Assembly (NCBI RefSeq): GCF_014493765.1
Contig: NZ_JACTVJ010000001.1
Span: 186,001 to 250,000, forward strand
Length of the DNA: 64,000 bases
Direction of reading: 5' to 3'
Origin: Streptomyces polyasparticus
GTDB lineage: Bacteria; Actinomycetota; Actinomycetes; Streptomycetales; Streptomycetaceae
Both the position numbers and the translations under genes were made by a program. Numbering within the stretch: the first letter of the stretch is position 1; every line of letters starts with the position of its first letter. Shown piece after piece: positions 24,154 to 33,366 of this stretch. The notes beneath the pieces are model-generated. The model did no database searches. It was not told the DNA's origin and saw only the letters and a program-made list of their open reading frames with translations.

Positions 24154-25890
24154 ATGAGTCGCATTTCCCGTATGTCCGTCATATCGCGCCGTGTCGCGGG
24201 CGCTTCCGTCAGCCTCGCCCTGGCCGCGGGCCTCGCCGCGTGCGCCGGACCCGACTCCGCGGACAGCAGCGGCGGTTCGGGAGCCGGCGGCAAGCCGCAG
24301 AAGGGCGGCACGCTGACCGTCCTCAACAGCAATCCGCAGGACGACTTCGACCCGGCCCGTCTCTACACCTCCGGCGGCGGCAACGTCCCGAGCCTCGTCT
24401 TCCGCACGCTGACCACCCGCAACCGCGAGGACGGCGCCGCCGGCGCCCAGGTCGTCCCCGACCTCGCCACCGATCTGGGCAAGCCCAACAAGGACGCCAC
24501 CGTCTGGACGTACACCCTCAAGGAGGGCCTGAAGTACGAGGACGGCTCGCCCATCACCTCGGCCGACATCAAGTACGGCATCGAGCGCTCTTTCGCTGCC
24601 GAACTGTCCGGCGGCGCACCGTACTTGAGGGACTGGCTGATCGGCGGCGACAAGTACCAGGGCCCGTACAAGGACAAGGGCGGGCTCGACTCGATCGAGA
24701 CGCCCGACGAGCGGACCATCGTCTTCAAGCTGAACAAGCCCGAGGGCGAGTTCCCCTACCTCGCCACCCAGACGCAGTTCGCGCCGGTGCCGAAGGCCAA
24801 GGACACCGGCACCAAGTACGAAGAGCACCCGGTCTCCTCGGGCCCGTACAAGGTCGTCAAGAACGAGAACGACGGCGAGCACCTGGTCCTCGAGCGCAAC
24901 GAGCACTGGGACCCGAAGACGGACGAGGAGCGCAAGGCCTACCCGGACAAGATCGATGTCCGCTCCGGGCTGGACTCCGCAGTGATCAACCAACGGCTGC
25001 AGGCGGGACAGGGCGCCGACGCGGCCGCAGTCACCACCGACACCAACCTCGGCCCGGCCGAGCTCGCCAAGGTCAGCGGCGACGACGCGCTCGCGAAGCG
25101 GGTCGGCACCGGGCACTTCGGCTACACCAACTACCTGGCGTTCAACCCGAAGGTGAAGCCCTTCGACGACCTCAAGGTGCGCCAGGCCGTCTCGTACGCC
25201 GTCGACCGTACGTCGGTGATCAACGCGGCCGGCGGCTCCTCGCTCGCCGAGCCCGCGACCACCTTCCTGCCGCCGCAGAAGTCCTTCGGGTACACGAAGT
25301 ACGACCACTTCCCGGCCGGCGCGAACGGTGACGCGGCCAAGGCCAAGGCGCTGCTCAAGGAGGCCGGTTACGAGGACGGCCTGAAGATCACGCTGACGCA
25401 CTCCACGGACAAGGACTTCGAGACCAGCCCGGAGATCGCGACCGCGCTCCAGGACGCGCTGCAGAAGGCCGGGTTCAAGGTCGAGCTGCAGGGTCTGGAG
25501 AGCAACGACTACAGCGACAAGACGCACAGCGTGAAGACCGCGCCCGGGCTCTTCCTCGGGCACTGGGGTGCGGACTGGCCGTCCGGCGGCCCGTTCCTCG
25601 CGCCGATCTTCGACGGCCGGCAGATCGTCAAGGAGGGCTCGGGCAACTACAACCACGCCCAGCTGAACGACGCCGCGGTCAACAAGGAGATCGACGAGAT
25701 CAACAAGCTGACCGACCTGGATGCGGCCGCCGCACGCTGGGGCGCCCTCGACAAGAAGATCGGTGAGCAGGCGCTGAGCGTGCCGCTGTTCCACCCGGTC
25801 TACAAGCGGCTGTTCGGCAAGGACATCAAGAACGTCGTGATCAGCGACTGGACCGGTGTGCTCGACATCTCGCAGGTCGCGGTCAAGTGA
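24154..25890 (+). CDS. Peptide ABC transporter substrate-binding lipoprotein (SBP family 5)
   Basis: 578 aa from ATG 24154, with AGAGG upstream; the frame extends to 24013 without support. Signal peptide with lipobox LAAC (Cys30), then a Gly/Ser linker and the family-5 bilobal domain: KGGTLTVLNSNPQDDFDPAR at the start, VKPFDDLKVRQAVSYAVDRT (a family signature) around 345. This binds oligopeptides or other amine-containing solutes outside the membrane and delivers them to the two permeases that follow. Its stop overlaps the next start (GTGA). The leader peptide upstream suggests a sulfur-containing ligand, but this cannot be read from the sequence. Confidence 0.92.
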   Translation: MSRISRMSVISRRVAGASVSLALAAGLAACAGPDSADSSGGSGAGGKPQKGGTLTVLNSNPQDDFDPARLYTSGGGNVPSLVFRTLTTRNREDGAAGAQVVPDLATDLGKPNKDATVWTYTLKEGLKYEDGSPITSADIKYGIERSFAAELSGGAPYLRDWLIGGDKYQGPYKDKGGLDSIETPDERTIVFKLNKPEGEFPYLATQTQFAPVPKAKDTGTKYEEHPVSSGPYKVVKNENDGEHLVLERNEHWDPKTDEERKAYPDKIDVRSGLDSAVINQRLQAGQGADAAAVTTDTNLGPAELAKVSGDDALAKRVGTGHFGYTNYLAFNPKVKPFDDLKVRQAVSYAVDRTSVINAAGGSSLAEPATTFLPPQKSFGYTKYDHFPAGANGDAAKAKALLKEAGYEDGLKITLTHSTDKDFETSPEIATALQDALQKAGFKVELQGLESNDYSDKTHSVKTAPGLFLGHWGADWPSGGPFLAPIFDGRQIVKEGSGNYNHAQLNDAAVNKEIDEINKLTDLDAAAARWGALDKKIGEQALSVPLFHPVYKRLFGKDIKNVVISDWTGVLDISQVAVK

Positions 25891-26870
25891 CGCAGTCCCT
25901 CGCACTGTTGGGTACGGAGGCGGCCTCTTCCTCGGAAGGGCCCGCCCCCGGCACCCGCTCGTTCTGGCGGCGGCTGCGCGCCCAGAAGGCCGCCATGGCG
26001 GCCGGGAGCGTCATCGCCCTGCTCGTCCTGACCGCGCTCGCCGCCCCGCTGCTCACCGCTCTCGCCGGCCAGGACCCGAACGCGTACCACCCCGAGGCCG
26101 TGGACTCCGCGGCCGGCGGGGTGCCGCTCGGGTCCTTCGGCGGGATCGGCGCCGAGCACTGGCTCGGCGTCGAACCCGGCACGGGACGCGATCTGTTCGC
26201 GCGGATCGTGTACGGGGCGCGGGTCTCGCTCGGCGTCGCGCTGTTCGCGACCCTGGTCCAGCTGGCGATCGGCATCACGCTGGGTCTCGCGGCCGCGCTC
26301 GGCGGGCGCTGGACGGACCAGATCGTCAGCCGGTTCACGGACGTCAATGTCGCGCTGCCGCTGATGGTGCTCGCCCTCGCGCTGCTCGCCATCGTGCCGC
26401 AGTCCGTGCCGCGCCCGGTTCTGATCGCCCTGGTCATGGGCCTGGTGGGCTGGTCGGGGGTGTCCAAGCTGGTGCGTGCGCAGGCGCTCGCGCTCAAGCA
26501 CGCGGACCATGTCGAGGCCGCGCGGCTCAGCGGCTGGTCCACCTGGCGGATCGCCCGGCGCGAGCTGCTGCCTTCGCTCGCGGCGCCGATCATCACGTAT
26601 GCCGCCCTGATGGTCCCCTCGAACATCTCGGTGGAGGCGGCCCTGTCCTTCCTCGGCGTGGGCATCAAGCCGCCCACGCCCTCCTGGGGCCAGATGATCA
26701 CCGAGGCGGACACCTGGTACCAGACGGCACCGACGTATCTGCTCATCCCGGCGGGCCTGTTGTTCGTGACCGTGCTCTCGCTGACCGTCTTCGGGGAGGG
26801 CGTGCGGCTCGCGCTCGATCCCCGGGCCAGGACCCGTGTGCTGCGGGCCGGTAAGGGGAGTGCCGCGTGA
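25887..26870 (+). CDS. Peptide ABC transporter permease, DppC type
   Basis: 327 aa from GTG 25887, overlapping the upstream stop by 4 nt. N-terminal OppC-type segment (RSFWRRLRAQKAAMAAGSVI) with the first helix, then a periplasmic-side insert, and five more helices. The EAA loop motif is present (VEAARLSGWSTWRIARRELLP), which contacts the ATPase, followed by PSNISVEAALSFLGVG, a DppC hallmark. It precedes the DppB-type gene; the more common order is B then C. Confidence 0.9.
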   Translation: MTQSLALLGTEAASSSEGPAPGTRSFWRRLRAQKAAMAAGSVIALLVLTALAAPLLTALAGQDPNAYHPEAVDSAAGGVPLGSFGGIGAEHWLGVEPGTGRDLFARIVYGARVSLGVALFATLVQLAIGITLGLAAALGGRWTDQIVSRFTDVNVALPLMVLALALLAIVPQSVPRPVLIALVMGLVGWSGVSKLVRAQALALKHADHVEAARLSGWSTWRIARRELLPSLAAPIITYAALMVPSNISVEAALSFLGVGIKPPTPSWGQMITEADTWYQTAPTYLLIPAGLLFVTVLSLTVFGEGVRLALDPRARTRVLRAGKGSAA

Positions 26871-27856
26871 CCGGGTTCCTTCTCCGCCGTATCGCGGGCG
26901 CGCTCTTCGTCCTCTTCGCGCTGAGCATCGTCGTCTACGCGATCTTCTACGTGGCCCCGGGCGACGTGGCCCGGATCGCCTGCGGTCCGCGCTGCTCGAC
27001 GGCCCAAGTCGACCAGGTGCGTGAGCAGTTGAGGCTCGGCGATCCCGTGTACGTGCAGTACTGGCACTTCCTTCAGGGCATCGTGGCCGGCCGCGACTAC
27101 TCCACCGGCACCGCGCTCGCGCACTGCGACGCACCCTGCCTCGGCTTCTCGTACCAGACGGATCAGCAGGTCACCCAGCTGATCCTGGCGAAGCTGCCGG
27201 TCACGGCCTCGCTGGTGTTCGGCGCCTTCGTGCTGTGGATCGTCATCGGCGTCGGTACGGGTGTGCTGTCGGTGTGGCGGCGCGGACGGCTCTCCGAGCG
27301 CGTCCTGACCTGGCTGACGCTGACGGGCACGGCCACGCCGGTCTTCGTGATCGGCCTGCTCCTGATCATCGTCTTCTGCTCCACGCTGGCCTGGCTGCCC
27401 TTCCCGCAGTACGTGCCCTTCACCGAGGACCCCGAGCAGTGGATGTGGAATCTGCTGCTGCCGTGGTTCGCGCTCGCGCTGCTCGAATCCGCCAAGTACG
27501 CCCGTCTGACCAGGAGTTCCATGCTGGAGACGCTCGCCGACGACCATGTGCGCACCTTCCGCGCCTTCGGCGTGAGCGAGGGCGCGATCCTGCGGCGGCA
27601 CGCGCTGCGCGGGGCCGTGGCCCCGGTGATCGCGCTGAGCGCCCTGGACTTCGGGACGATGTTCGGCGGCGCGGTGCTCACCGAGTCGCTCTTCGGGATC
27701 CCCGGGCTCGCCCGCGAGCTGGTCGAGGCCGTGAAGGTCGTCGACCTGCCGGTGGTGGTCGGCCTGGTCATGGTCATCGGGTTCTTCGTGGTCCTCGCCA
27801 ACACCGTCGCCGACGTGCTCTACGCGGTGGCCGACCGACGGGTGGTGCTCGCATGA
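26867..27856 (+). CDS. Peptide ABC transporter permease, DppB type
   Basis: 329 aa from GTG 26867, 4-nt overlap with the previous gene. FLLRRIAGALFVLFALSIVV is the DppB N-terminal helix; LRLGDPVYVQYWHFL is the typical following motif. Further helices surround the EAA-like segment (TFRAFGVSEGAILRRHALRG), and the end has ESLFGIPGLARELVEAVK. An extra Cys-rich stretch (ACGPRCS, HCDAPC) in the external loop is uncommon and could be structural. Couples to the dual ATPase that follows (ATGA overlap). Confidence 0.9.
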   Translation: MTGFLLRRIAGALFVLFALSIVVYAIFYVAPGDVARIACGPRCSTAQVDQVREQLRLGDPVYVQYWHFLQGIVAGRDYSTGTALAHCDAPCLGFSYQTDQQVTQLILAKLPVTASLVFGAFVLWIVIGVGTGVLSVWRRGRLSERVLTWLTLTGTATPVFVIGLLLIIVFCSTLAWLPFPQYVPFTEDPEQWMWNLLLPWFALALLESAKYARLTRSSMLETLADDHVRTFRAFGVSEGAILRRHALRGAVAPVIALSALDFGTMFGGAVLTESLFGIPGLARELVEAVKVVDLPVVVGLVMVIGFFVVLANTVADVLYAVADRRVVLA

Positions 27857-29439
27857 GCCTCATCGAAGTGACCGATCTGAGCGTGCGGTTCGACGAGGTG
27901 CGCGCGGTCGACGGGGTGTCCTTCACCCTGGACCCGGGCGCCGCTCTGGGCGTGGTCGGCGAGTCCGGGTCCGGCAAGAGCACGGTCGCGTACGCGCTGC
28001 TCGGCCTGCACCGGGAGACCGGAGCGTCCGTCTCGGGAACGGTGAAGGTCGCGGGCGTCGACGTACTGACCGCTGACGAACGGGAGTTGAGAGGGCTGCG
28101 CGGGGGCAAGGCCGCCATGGTCTTCCAGGACCCGCTGTCCTCCCTCGACCCGTACTACGCGATCGGTGACCAGATCGCCGAGGTGTACCGGGTGCACCAT
28201 CGCGTATCGCGGCGGGCGGCCCGGGCGCGGGCGGTCGAGGTCCTCGACCGGGTGGGCATCCCCGATGCCGTACGGAGGTCGCGCTCGCGGCCGCACGAGT
28301 TCAGCGGCGGGATGCGGCAGCGGGCGCTCATCGCGATGGCGCTCGCCTGCTCTCCCGAGCTGCTCGTGGCGGATGAGCCGACCACCGCGCTCGACGTGAC
28401 CGTCCAGGCGCAGATCCTCGACCTGCTGCACGAGCTGCGCGCCGAGACCGGGATGGGGCTGCTGCTCGTCACGCATGACGTGGGCGTGGCCGCCGAGAGT
28501 GTGGACGACATTCTGGTGATGCGGCACGGGAAGGTGGTCGAACGGGGGCCGGTGGGCTCGGTGTTGGCGTCGCCCCGGGAGGCTTATACGCAGGAGCTGT
28601 TGGCTGCGGTGCCTCGTATCGACGCTTCTGACACTTCTGACGTCCGGCCGGGTGGCGCGGAGACGGCCGAGCCCGTCCTCGAAGCCCGTGACCTGCGCAA
28701 GGTCTACGGCAAGGGCAAGCAGGTCTTCCCCGCCGTGGACGGCGTCTCCGTCTCCGTGCGCCCGGGCGAAACCCTCGGCGTCGTGGGCGAGTCGGGCTCC
28801 GGCAAGACCACGCTCGGCCGGATGCTCGTCGGCCTGCTCACGCCGGACGGCGGCAGCGTGACCGGCACCTCCGACGTGCAGATGGTCTTCCAGGACCCGG
28901 CCTCCGCGCTCAACCCCCGCCGCTCCATAGGGGAGTCCATCGCCGACCCGCTGCGGGCGCGCGGCGAGAAGGACGAGGAGCGGATACGGGCCCGGGTGGG
29001 CGAGTTGCTCGTACGGGTGGGCCTCGACCCCACGCTCTACGACCGCTATCCGCACGAGTTCAGCGGCGGGCAGCGGCAGCGGGTGTGCATCGCGCGCGCC
29101 CTCGCCCCCTCGCCGCGGCTGATCGTGTGCGACGAACCCGTGTCGTCCCTCGATGTCACCACTCAGGCCCAAGTACTCTCGCTGCTCGACGAGTTGCGGC
29201 GCGAGCTCGGGCTCGCGCTCGTCTTCGTCGCACACGACCTGGCGGTGGTACGGCAGGTCAGCGACCGGGTCGCGGTGATGCGGCGCGGGCGTGTGGTGGA
29301 GTCGGGGACGGTTGCCGAGGTGTACGGGGCCCCGAAGGATCCCTACACGAAGCAGCTGCTCGCGGCCGTACCGGCGCTGGATCCTTCGGTGGCGGCCGAA
29401 CGGCGTTCCGAGCGCAAAGAGTTGGCGGAGGCGGCCTGA
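27853..29439 (+). CDS. Fused dual ABC ATPase of the peptide importer (DppD-DppF type)
   Basis: 528 aa from ATG 27853 (ATGA overlap). Two complete nucleotide-binding domains in one chain. Domain 1: Walker [10 protein letters not shown] (~35), signature FSGGMRQRA, Walker B LLVADEP, H-loop VTHD. Domain 2: Walker [10 protein letters not shown] (~318), signature FSGGQRQRV, Walker B LIVCDEP, H-loop VAHD. Both carry the peptide-transporter C-terminal motif ([30 protein letters not shown]). It powers uptake through the two permeases just upstream. Fusion of D and F is frequent in actinobacteria. The operon ends here; a 12-bp hairpin follows at 29570. Confidence 0.93.
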   Translation: MSLIEVTDLSVRFDEVRAVDGVSFTLDPGAALGVVGESGSGKSTVAYALLGLHRETGASVSGTVKVAGVDVLTADERELRGLRGGKAAMVFQDPLSSLDPYYAIGDQIAEVYRVHHRVSRRAARARAVEVLDRVGIPDAVRRSRSRPHEFSGGMRQRALIAMALACSPELLVADEPTTALDVTVQAQILDLLHELRAETGMGLLLVTHDVGVAAESVDDILVMRHGKVVERGPVGSVLASPREAYTQELLAAVPRIDASDTSDVRPGGAETAEPVLEARDLRKVYGKGKQVFPAVDGVSVSVRPGETLGVVGESGSGKTTLGRMLVGLLTPDGGSVTGTSDVQMVFQDPASALNPRRSIGESIADPLRARGEKDEERIRARVGELLVRVGLDPTLYDRYPHEFSGGQRQRVCIARALAPSPRLIVCDEPVSSLDVTTQAQVLSLLDELRRELGLALVFVAHDLAVVRQVSDRVAVMRRGRVVESGTVAEVYGAPKDPYTKQLLAAVPALDPSVAAERRSERKELAEAA

Positions 29440-29569
29440 CGGCGGACGCCGGGCGGCCCGAACGAGACCCGGACCGTATGCCCCGGCTTGACCATGCGTG
29501 ACGGAGCGCACGCCTAGCGCGACGAAACGCTACCCGGCCAGGAAAGTTACGGCCGTTCACCCCTTCTGG

Positions 29570-29599
29570 TGGCGCGATGGACAACCGTCCATCGCGCCA
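29570..29599. terminator. Perfect 12-bp inverted repeat
   Basis: tggcgcgatgga (29570-29581) and tccatcgcgcca (29588-29599), loop caaccg. It lies 131 nt after the ABC operon and 83 nt before the PelF-like gene, so it is either a terminator or an operator. Its perfect symmetry and position near the next start leave both open. Confidence 0.5.
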
Positions 29600-29681
29600 C
29601 CGGCATATCCGCATACGTTCGTTTCGCGGGGGGCGCCCGTGACCACGGAGCCCCAGTCGAAGAAGGATCGGGGGTGTACTC

Positions 29682-31433
29682 GTGCGCATCGGACTGCTCA
29701 CGGAGGGTGGCTATCCGTATGTGACGGGTGAGGCCAGGCTCTGGTGCGACCGCCTTGTGCGGGGGCTCGACCGGCATGAGTTCGACATCTTCGCGCTGAG
29801 CCGCAGCGCGCACCAGGAGGAGCAGGGGTGGATCCAGCTGCCGCCCCAGGTGCACCGCGTGCGGACCGCCCCGCTCTGGACCGCGGAGGACGACGGTGTG
29901 GTGTACGGACGGCGCGCACGGCGCCGGTTCGCCACCCACTGGGGAGAGTTGGCGGCGGCCGTCTGCGCCGAGGGTGAAACCGCGGCGGACCGTTTCGCCA
30001 ATGCCCTGTACGGGCTCGCCGACTTGGAGCGCGAAGAGGGCGGACTCGCCGCTGCCCTGCGCTCCGAGGCAGCGGTCGACGCCCTGGAGAAGGCCTGCCG
30101 GGCGCCGGGTGCGCCGCGGGCCGCGCGGCAGGCACGGGTCGCCGATCTGCTGACCGTGACCGGGCTGATCGAGCGCACCCTGCGGCCGCTCTCGCTCGAC
30201 TGGTACGAAGAGGTCGAGGGCGGCCTCGGAGCGGTGGACCTGTGCCATGCCGCGTCGGGGGGCGCGGCCGCGCTGCCCGGACTGCTCGCCAAGCACTTCT
30301 ACGGCGTTCCGCTGCTCGTCACCGAGTACGGAGTGCAGCTGAGGGCGCACTACTTGGGGGCCGCCGGGGCGCTGAGTGCGCCGGCGCGTGCGCTGCTCGC
30401 GGGCTTCCACGGGCGGCTGGCCACGGAGGTCTACCGGCAGGCCGCGCTGATCACGCCCGGCAACACCCACGCGCGCCGCTGGCAGGAGAGATGCGGGGCC
30501 GACAAGGCCAAGCTGCGCACGGTCTATCCGGGCATGGAGGTCTCCCGTTTCGCGGAGGTCGGCGAGAGCGCCGACCTCGCCGACCCGGACACGCTGGTGT
30601 GGGTCGGGCGGATCGAGCCCTCCAAGGACCTGATCGCCCTGCTCCACGCCTTCGCGGAGGTCCGCAAGGAGGAGCCCAAGGTGCGGCTGCGCATCATCGG
30701 CGCTCCCGCGGACGGGCCCGAGGCGGCCACGTATCTCGCCCACTGCACGACCCTCGCGGCGCAGCTCTTCCCCGACGAGGCGGAAGGGGTGCACGCGGTC
30801 GGTGACAACCCCGTCTCCTTCGAGGAGATCGGCGGGCCCGAGGTGCCGGAGCTGGCCGACGCGTATGCGGCGGGCTCGGTCGTGGTGCTCTCCAGCGTGG
30901 TCGAGGGCTTCCCGATCAGTCTGGTCGAGGCGATGTTCTGCGGCCGGGCGACGGTGTCCACGGATGTCGGCGCGGTCGTCGAGGTCATCGGCGGTACGGG
31001 ACTCGTGGTGCCGCCGCGCAATCCGCGGGCGCTCGCCGACGCCTGTCTCGCGCTCCTGCGGGATCCGGAGCGGCGGGACCGGCTCGGCGCCGCGGCCCGG
31101 GCGCGGGCGCTCGAACTCTTCACGGTGGACCAGAACATCGCGGCATTTCGCAGCATTTACCTGGAGATCGTCGCGCGTCATCCCGTACGGCGGGAGGGCC
31201 TGGACGAGTCCGGGGAGCCGCAGCCGTTCGCGAATCCGGCGGAGGTGTTCCTGCCGGGGCGGTGGGGGCCCTCGGGGCGCTCGGGGCTTGAGGAGTCGGG
31301 GGCTTCCGGGCCCAGCTGGGCGGCGGACGGTGCGGCTGCGGAGGCTTCGCAGCCGGCCGAGGCCTCGACGGACGGCGTGTCCGACGGTGACGAGCCCGTC
31401 GGGGTCGGGGCCGCGGGGGAGGGGGAGCGGTGA
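29682..31433 (+). CDS. PelF-like GT4 glycosyltransferase (DUF3492 N-domain)
   Basis: 583 aa from GTG 29682, weak ribosome site. The start MRIGLLTEGGYPYVTGEARLWCDRLVRGL is the hallmark of DUF3492, the N-terminal donor-side domain of PelF-type glycosyltransferases. The second Rossmann domain has LVWVGRIEPSKDLIALLHAF and the retaining-GT4 motif EGFPISLVE (Glu408-Glu416), which binds the nucleotide sugar. PelF polymerises Pel exopolysaccharide from UDP-GalNAc-type donors in Pseudomonas. The last ~75 residues are a Gly/Ser/Glu-rich tail absent from classical PelF. No signal peptide: cytosolic. It is coupled (GTGA) to a polytopic membrane protein. Confidence 0.88.
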   Translation: MRIGLLTEGGYPYVTGEARLWCDRLVRGLDRHEFDIFALSRSAHQEEQGWIQLPPQVHRVRTAPLWTAEDDGVVYGRRARRRFATHWGELAAAVCAEGETAADRFANALYGLADLEREEGGLAAALRSEAAVDALEKACRAPGAPRAARQARVADLLTVTGLIERTLRPLSLDWYEEVEGGLGAVDLCHAASGGAAALPGLLAKHFYGVPLLVTEYGVQLRAHYLGAAGALSAPARALLAGFHGRLATEVYRQAALITPGNTHARRWQERCGADKAKLRTVYPGMEVSRFAEVGESADLADPDTLVWVGRIEPSKDLIALLHAFAEVRKEEPKVRLRIIGAPADGPEAATYLAHCTTLAAQLFPDEAEGVHAVGDNPVSFEEIGGPEVPELADAYAAGSVVVLSSVVEGFPISLVEAMFCGRATVSTDVGAVVEVIGGTGLVVPPRNPRALADACLALLRDPERRDRLGAAARARALELFTVDQNIAAFRSIYLEIVARHPVRREGLDESGEPQPFANPAEVFLPGRWGPSGRSGLEESGASGPSWAADGAAAEASQPAEASTDGVSDGDEPVGVGAAGEGER

Positions 31434-32686
31434 GTGATTCCCGTATGACATCGGATGCACCGGCGGAGGACGTCGTGGATACGCCCACCACCCCGGCCAG
31501 TCCCGGGAGTTGGGACACGCGGTCCGAGGAGGTGCTCGCCTCGTCGGCGCTCACGGCGTCGTCCCGTACCGGCGATGTGCCTGCCGTGAAGGGCAAGGCA
31601 CGCAGGCCCGGCGGTCGCCGGGGTGCGGTCGACCCCGTGAAGGCGCTGATGCACCGGCACCGCGAGCTGTGCGAACAGGCCGTGGACCCGCTGGAGATCG
31701 CCGCCGGTCTCGAGGCGCACGGCGTCACCGACCGTACGGCGGCGCGTTTCCGGCACCGCGATGTGTTCTCGCTGGCCGAGGAGATGTATGCGCGGGCCGA
31801 GCGGGACGAGGAGTCCGCGCCCGCGTCTTCGGAGCCCGCTGGTTCTGTTGCGGGGCCTCAAGTGCCGGTCGGGTGGGCGGCGTTCGCGATGCTGCCCGGT
31901 GCGGTGTGTGCGATGGCGGTCGCCGCGCTCGACTTCACGTCGGGGTCGGCGAAGCTGTTCGCCGGGCTGCTCGGGGCGATCGCCGTGGGGATCGCGCTCC
32001 GCGTCGCGCTGCGGCAGGGGCCGCTGCGGGTGCGGGGGCGGCAGGTGCCGGCCACGCGGGCGTGGACCGGGTTCCTGCTGGCGTATGCGCTGGTCGGCGA
32101 GGGGCTGCTCGACGGCATCCTGGCCGGCGGGCCCGACGGGCCCTGGCCGCTGCACACCGCGCCCCTGCTCGGGCTCGCGCTCGCCGTGGCGCCCGCGGCC
32201 GTCTGTGCGCGGCTCTTCGCGGTGCAGAGTGCGCGGACGCTGGCCCTCAGCCGGGGGCTCGACGATTTCGCCTCTGCTGTACGGCCGTTGCTCTGCGGGG
32301 TGTTCGCGGTCTTTCTCGCGGTGGCGACCGGGCTGCTGCTCGCGTCCGGGGCGGTGCTCGGGGAAGGGGCCCGGGGGGTCGGTCCGGCCGTGGCGCTGGG
32401 GGCCCTTCTGCTGCTTGCGCGGCTGCTCGAAGTGCATGGATTCCCGGACGCGGGTGCGCTGATGCTCGGTGCGGCCTGCGCGGCGGAGGCGCTCGCGCTG
32501 GCCACCGCGCTCGGTGGGCGGCTCCCGGGGTTCGGCTTCCTGTCCGCGCCCGTCGAGAGCGTGGCCTCCGCGTGGGGGCCGGGCGCCGTGCCCGTGCTGA
32601 TCTGCGGCGGAGCGGCGGCGGTGCTGCTTGCTCACGCCATGCGGCGCCTGACGCGGGCGTCGGCGCATGCGGAGGCTGTGCGGTGA
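31430..32686 (+). CDS. Polytopic membrane protein coupled to the PelF-like enzyme
   Basis: 418 aa from GTG 31430, overlapping the GT stop by 4 nt. A cytoplasmic N-terminus of ~150 residues contains MHRHRELCEQAVDPLEIAAG and a RHRDVFSLAEEMYARA helix, then about eight membrane helices (for example WAAFAMLPGAVCAMAVAAL, LLCGVFAVFLAVATGLLLA, AVPVLICGGAAAVLLAHAM). I do not recognise a family. By position it may replace PelG, the membrane exporter partner of PelF, but PelG has about 12 helices, so this is a hypothesis only. It is followed by a 676-bp repeat-filled gap. Confidence 0.75.
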   Translation: MSDSRMTSDAPAEDVVDTPTTPASPGSWDTRSEEVLASSALTASSRTGDVPAVKGKARRPGGRRGAVDPVKALMHRHRELCEQAVDPLEIAAGLEAHGVTDRTAARFRHRDVFSLAEEMYARAERDEESAPASSEPAGSVAGPQVPVGWAAFAMLPGAVCAMAVAALDFTSGSAKLFAGLLGAIAVGIALRVALRQGPLRVRGRQVPATRAWTGFLLAYALVGEGLLDGILAGGPDGPWPLHTAPLLGLALAVAPAAVCARLFAVQSARTLALSRGLDDFASAVRPLLCGVFAVFLAVATGLLLASGAVLGEGARGVGPAVALGALLLLARLLEVHGFPDAGALMLGAACAAEALALATALGGRLPGFGFLSAPVESVASAWGPGAVPVLICGGAAAVLLAHAMRRLTRASAHAEAVR

Positions 32687-32702
32687 GCGGGCTGTGCGCT
32701 GC

Positions 32703-32788
32703 CGGGTGCGGGTGGGTGGCGCCTGCGGCGGGCTTCTTTCCCCTACCCGCCCCTTCCCGAAACCGGGGGCTGCGCCCCCGGACCCCCG
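32703..32788 (+). repeat. Dispersed ~75-nt intergenic element, copy 3
   Basis: gggtgcgggtgggtggcgcc, tgcggcgggc, cttctttc, then the shared CCCCTACCCG...GAAACCG core and gggggctgcgcccccggacc. It starts 16 nt after the membrane protein stop, as copy 2 starts shortly after its upstream gene. Confidence 0.85.
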
Positions 32789-32835
32789 CGGGGCGGGGGG
32801 AGGGGTTGTACGGGGCTGCGCCCCGGGCGGCCTGG

Positions 32836-32975
32836 CGGGGGCTGCGCCCCCTGCACCCCGCTAGGGGGTGGGTGTCTGCGGTGCCTGGCAAGGCGTTGGC
32901 GTTCGCGGTGCCTGGCAGGGCGTTGGCGTTCGCGGGGCCTTCGCGGGGGCTGCGCCCCCTGCGCCCCGCTAGGGG
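32836..32975 (+). repeat. Nested repeats: 33-bp pair flanking a 27-bp tandem duplication
   Basis: gcgggggctgcgccccctgc plus accccgctagggg occurs at about 32836-32869 and again at 32942-32975. Between them gtgcctggcaaggcgttggc plus gttcgcg is tandemly duplicated at 32881-32907 and 32908-32934. Confidence 0.85.
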
Positions 32976-32997
32976 GTTGGGCCTGCCCGCCCTTGCC

Positions 32998-33159
32998 GAG
33001 CCCGCGGCGCTTCACCCCACCTCCGAGCCCGCGGCGCTTCACCCCACCGCCGAGCCCGCGGCGCTTCACCCCACCTCCGAGCCTGCGGCGCTTCACCCCA
33101 CCTCCGAGCCTGCGGCGCTTCACCCCACCTCCGAGCCCGCGGCGCTTCACCCCACCTCC
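32998..33159 (+). repeat. 27-bp tandem repeat, 6 units plus a diverged seventh
   Basis: gagcccgcggcgcttcaccc plus cacctcc begins at 32998, 33025, 33052, 33079, 33106 and 33133. Unit length is nine codons; in one + frame it reads AALHPTSEP repeated, open through to TGA 33304-33306. Substitutions between units are mostly synonymous in that frame (ccc to cct) plus one Ser/Ala. I annotate it as repeat DNA; the coding possibility is discussed in the findings. Confidence 0.95.
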
Positions 33160-33318
33160 GAGCCCCCGGCACCCCACGCCCCCGCCGACCCCCCACCGCC
33201 CCACCCCACCCCGGAGCCCCACCCGGCATCCGGTGTCCATGACCTGACCCCTCCCGCGGAGCCGACGCCGCGGGCGGGTGTCTTACCCCGGTTCGAACGT
33301 CCTTGAGGAGCACGGAAG

Positions 33319-33366
33319 ATGAGCACCCGCGAACACAGGCCCGCACCCACCGGAGCCGCCCGATGA
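33319..33366 (+). other. 15-codon upstream frame coupled to the epimerase
   Basis: ATG 33319, with GAGGAG 9 nt upstream, opens MSTREHRPAPTGAAR and stops at TGA 33364-33366, overlapping the epimerase ATG (33363) as ATGA. This has the form of a translational coupling leader. The epimerase also has its own GGAG. Confidence 0.4.

Noticed and set aside
29440-29681. A small gene (about 29498-29731) between the ABC operon and the PelF-like gene
   Set aside because: No ribosome site, overlaps the inverted repeat and the PelF start, and the composition is not gene-like.
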